A DNA stretch of 36,401 nucleotides, taken from the NCBI GenBank assembly GCA_024401745.1, contig JAKSKK010000020.1:1-36401 (forward strand), read 5' to 3'. This stretch comes from Bacteroidales bacterium. GTDB taxonomy: Bacteria > Bacteroidota > Bacteroidia > Bacteroidales > UBA932. Each line of letters begins with the position of its first letter. Position 1 is the stretch's first letter. The notes beneath the pieces were generated by a model. That model ran no database searches, was not told the origin of the DNA, and saw nothing but the letters and a program-made list of their open reading frames with translations. The translations under genes were made by a program, and so were the position numbers. Positions 34,209-36,401 of this stretch are shown in pieces.

Positions 34209-36266
34209 TTATTTTTCGTCTCTGAATGTGGATGCGGGAATGCCGCTGATGTTGGTAAGGTCGGCCTCAGCAGGGTTGGGCTGCCATGCATATCGAAGGG
34301 CGCAAGGGTTCTTGACCTCCTTAGCCTGCAGGACTATGGTCTTCCCCTCGACCTTTGCGTCTGCGGGATAGTAGATGCCGTCTGCTCCTGCAATCTCAAA
34401 GCCCTTGCTGACGCTCAGGCCTTCAGCGTAGTCAAAGCTGAGGCGGAGCCTGCCGCCTTCCACTGCAAAGCTCCTGTATACCGGGCCGGATGGAATCACG
34501 TCCCCGCGGCCGTAGAAGTCATGAAGCACGCATACGGCTGAACGTTCGCCAACGGGTTTCTTGTCTTTCGGGTGCACGTCGGTGGGGTGCCCGAGGTCGG
34601 AGCAGACCGTAAGGCCCACCCCACTGATGCTCTCGGAAAGCCTGCGCTGCACGTCGCGGAACCATGGCCAGCTGGGGCGGTTGCCTATTCCGGAAAGCTG
34701 CACCATCTGGATGGCGAGATCATCGCCCCAGTAATTGCGGAAGCTCTTGACCATAAGCTTGAAAAGATCGGCGTAGGTCTCCATGCAGTGCGCGTTTGAC
34801 TCACCCTGATAGAAGATCACGCCCTTTACGTTCCAGCCGTCCATCTGGAGAATTCCGGCATCATAGAGGTAGCCGGGCTGATACGGGTGGCGCTGCAGCG
34901 GATTGATTGCCTGCGCGATGTTCTTCCTGCATCTGCCACGGGCCCACTCCTGGCCGAAGTCACCGTTTATCCAATCGTTCAGCACCTGAGGATAGTCCCA
35001 TGCGAGCACCTTGCGGTCAACCCACGATTCGGTGGTGGAGCCGCCTACCGCGCAGCTGATGAGGCCCACGTGGCAGCCAAGGCTGTCGGCAAGGGCACGG
35101 CCGAAATGGTAGCCCACGGCCGTGAAGTCCTTAGCGGAATCAGAACTGCTCATCTCCCATCCCATGGGGGTGAGATACTGCAGGTGGTTCACTGAATCCA
35201 GCGCGCTCTGAGGCCACTCGAAATCGTACGTCAGCCAGTTCTCCTTCATGTTGAAGAGGTGCAGCCTGTCCTGCTCGCCCGCAGCTGCGATGTCTTCCTT
35301 CGCAGTGCTGCACTGGGCAAGCTTGAACTCCATGTTGGACTGCCCTGCGCAGGCCCAGACCTCTCCGACCCAGACGTTGCTGAAGGCGAATTCCTTTGTC
35401 TTGTCGGATATCTCAAGCCTGTACGGGCCGCCGACAGGCATTGCGGGGAACTCCACAGCCCACCTGCCGTCTGTACCGGCCTCAACGCTCTGCTTCTTTC
35501 CGGCGAAGCGGACCTTGACCTTGGCGCCGCAGTCTGCCTTGCCGCTGAAGCGTATAGGCTTGTCACGCTGGATGACCATGTTGTCGGTATACATCGCCGA
35601 GAGCTGCAGGCCGCCGAAGTCGCCGGTCAGGGCCTCGTAGACGGTCTTTGCGATGATGCCGGCACCCTCAGGTGAAGGGTGGAGATTGTCGGCAAAGAGG
35701 TCCGGGCGTGTGATGAGCGGCTCGAAGAGGTCGATCAGGCCCACATCGGAGGTGGCTGCAATCTGGTCTATGGCCTTCTGCTCCTGGGCGTGCCAGTCGC
35801 GTGTTCCGCTGAGGAAGCGCCAGTGGCCGTGCATGATGGGGGTCATCCTGCAGATCCATATCTTCGCATTCGGGTTAGCAGCGCGGAAATCGTTGATAAG
35901 TGCCTTGTAATCAGGGATGAATTCCTCTGAATAGTTGGGCCAGTTGCGGGGGTCGGTGTCGTTCAGGCCGAGGTGGATGATCACGAGGTCGGCCTTGAAG
36001 TCAAGGGCCTCGCCATATTCCGGCAAGGTATTGTAAGGGCGATGGCCCTTGCGCAGGAGCGTAGCCCCGTTATGGCCGAAGTTGCGTACGTCATAGCCCT
36101 CGCCCAGCATGCGCTGCAGCTGTGCCGGGTATGAGTCGTTGTCGCGGTCGGAAATGCCGTATCCGTAGGTGACGCTGTCGCCCACGCAGGCGACCTTGAC
36201 GCGGGTCTGCGCCGAAAGCATCACGGCACTCAGGATAAGGATTGCTGAAAGGAAGAATCTACGCAT
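34209..36266 (-). CDS. nanS: Two-domain sialate O-acetylesterase (NanS-like)
   Basis: A 685-residue exported esterase (signal MRRFFLSAILILSAVMLSA) with two esterase domains. The N-terminal SGNH domain has VGDSVTYGYG (Ser31), GLND (Asn102) and DNLHPSPEG (Asp193, His196). The C-terminal SASA/DUF303-type domain has ACAGQSNMEF (Ser310), CAVGGSTTESW, FYQGESNAH and DVHPKDKKPVGER. The same two-domain plan is known from Tannerella forsythia NanS, which removes 9-O-acetyl groups from sialic acid so that sialidase can act. The next gene, 6 nt downstream, encodes the sialidase fusion, so the two act in series. No sialic acid transporter or catabolic gene lies in the window. Confidence 0.9.
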   Translation of the reverse strand: MRRFFLSAILILSAVMLSAQTRVKVACVGDSVTYGYGISDRDNDSYPAQLQRMLGEGYDVRNFGHNGATLLRKGHRPYNTLPEYGEALDFKADLVIIHLGLNDTDPRNWPNYSEEFIPDYKALINDFRAANPNAKIWICRMTPIMHGHWRFLSGTRDWHAQEQKAIDQIAATSDVGLIDLFEPLITRPDLFADNLHPSPEGAGIIAKTVYEALTGDFGGLQLSAMYTDNMVIQRDKPIRFSGKADCGAKVKVRFAGKKQSVEAGTDGRWAVEFPAMPVGGPYRLEISDKTKEFAFSNVWVGEVWACAGQSNMEFKLAQCSTAKEDIAAAGEQDRLHLFNMKENWLTYDFEWPQSALDSVNHLQYLTPMGWEMSSSDSAKDFTAVGYHFGRALADSLGCHVGLISCAVGGSTTESWVDRKVLAWDYPQVLNDWINGDFGQEWARGRCRKNIAQAINPLQRHPYQPGYLYDAGILQMDGWNVKGVIFYQGESNAHCMETYADLFKLMVKSFRNYWGDDLAIQMVQLSGIGNRPSWPWFRDVQRRLSESISGVGLTVCSDLGHPTDVHPKDKKPVGERSAVCVLHDFYGRGDVIPSGPVYRSFAVEGGRLRLSFDYAEGLSVSKGFEIAGADGIYYPADAKVEGKTIVLQAKEVKNPCALRYAWQPNPAEADLTNISGIPASTFRDEK

Positions 36267-36289
36267 CTTTCGATCAAGTATTTACTTTA

Positions 36290-36297
36290 CAAATTTA
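36290..36297 (-). promoter_or_regulatory. -7 box TAAATTTG for sialate operon
   Basis: The minus strand reads TAAATTTG, a TAnnTTTG match 23 nt upstream of the nanS-like ATG at 36266. No clear -33 element. Confidence 0.6.
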
Positions 36298-36319
36298 AAT
36301 AATTTGGGGCGATTATTAT

Positions 36320-36401
36320 TATATTTGTGTAATTCACTAATTAATTATTCCAATCAGCAGTTGAACTGCTGTGATTAAAGTTTATAAAATGGCCTCAGAG
36401 A
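36320..36401 (+). promoter_or_regulatory. -7 box, palindrome and possible start of a rightward gene at window end
   Basis: TATATTTG at 36320-36327 matches the -7 consensus on the plus strand. The palindrome CAGCAGTTGAACTGCTG (36355-36371, 8-bp arms around one base) lies between it and an ATG at 36389 that stays open for the last 13 bases. It could be the leader and operator of a gene outside the window; only the box and palindrome are seen directly. Confidence 0.4.

Overview
The window is chromosomal DNA from a member of the Bacteroidota, most likely a gut-type Bacteroidales; genus cannot be fixed. The evidence is the repeated TAnnTTTG -7 promoter box, the lack of Shine-Dalgarno sites, several Bacteroidales-type lipoprotein signals, a fimbrillin-like surface lipoprotein, a split transketolase, a DcaP-like porin, and sialidase/esterase genes. 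Most of the window is GC-rich. Two stretches (about 2200-3390 and 10637-12435) are visibly AT-rich.

Layout. (1) 1-3396: a fimbrillin-like lipoprotein behind a 46-residue peptide gene on the minus strand, and an AT-rich orphan lipoprotein. (2) 3392-12788: a 9.4 kb segment bounded by perfect 24-bp direct repeats, the right copy of which contains the end of lepA. This is the expected layout of an element integrated at the lepA 3' end. It carries an unrecognised 419-residue protein, an array of TGGAG repeats with a 17-bp inverted repeat, a small holin-like membrane protein, a 1977-residue RHS protein, two lipoproteins, a coding remnant and two related terminators. The RHS protein ends in an L,D-transpeptidase (YkuD) tip. 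No recognisable recombinase is present. (3) 12779-20496: housekeeping genes: lepA, split transketolase, a GH116-type glycosidase, trmN6, lolD and tRNA-Pro(TGG). (4) 20501-25934: a DUF4380 protein starting 4 nt after the tRNA, a DcaP-like porin and a tricorn-like peptidase. (5) 25931-31522: a minus-strand GT2 - flippase - GH116-like operon and a divergent DUF616 glycosyltransferase. (6) 31512-36266: a sialate operon made of a two-domain sialate O-acetylesterase (NanS-like) and a tandem-SGNH-sialidase fusion.

The most interesting system is the RHS island. The RHS protein has a Sec signal, an RHS core ending in DPDG, and an AT-rich tip with the YkuD signature (IHGG ... THGCVR). The next gene overlaps the RHS stop by 20 nt. 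It encodes a lipoprotein, in the right compartment to protect against a peptidoglycan-acting toxin, and its C-terminus carries a JAMM/DUF4329-like H-x-H ... S-x-x-D motif. A second lipoprotein and an out-of-context coding remnant follow, which suggests layers of successive toxin/immunity replacement. All functions are inferred from motifs seen by eye; no database search was run.
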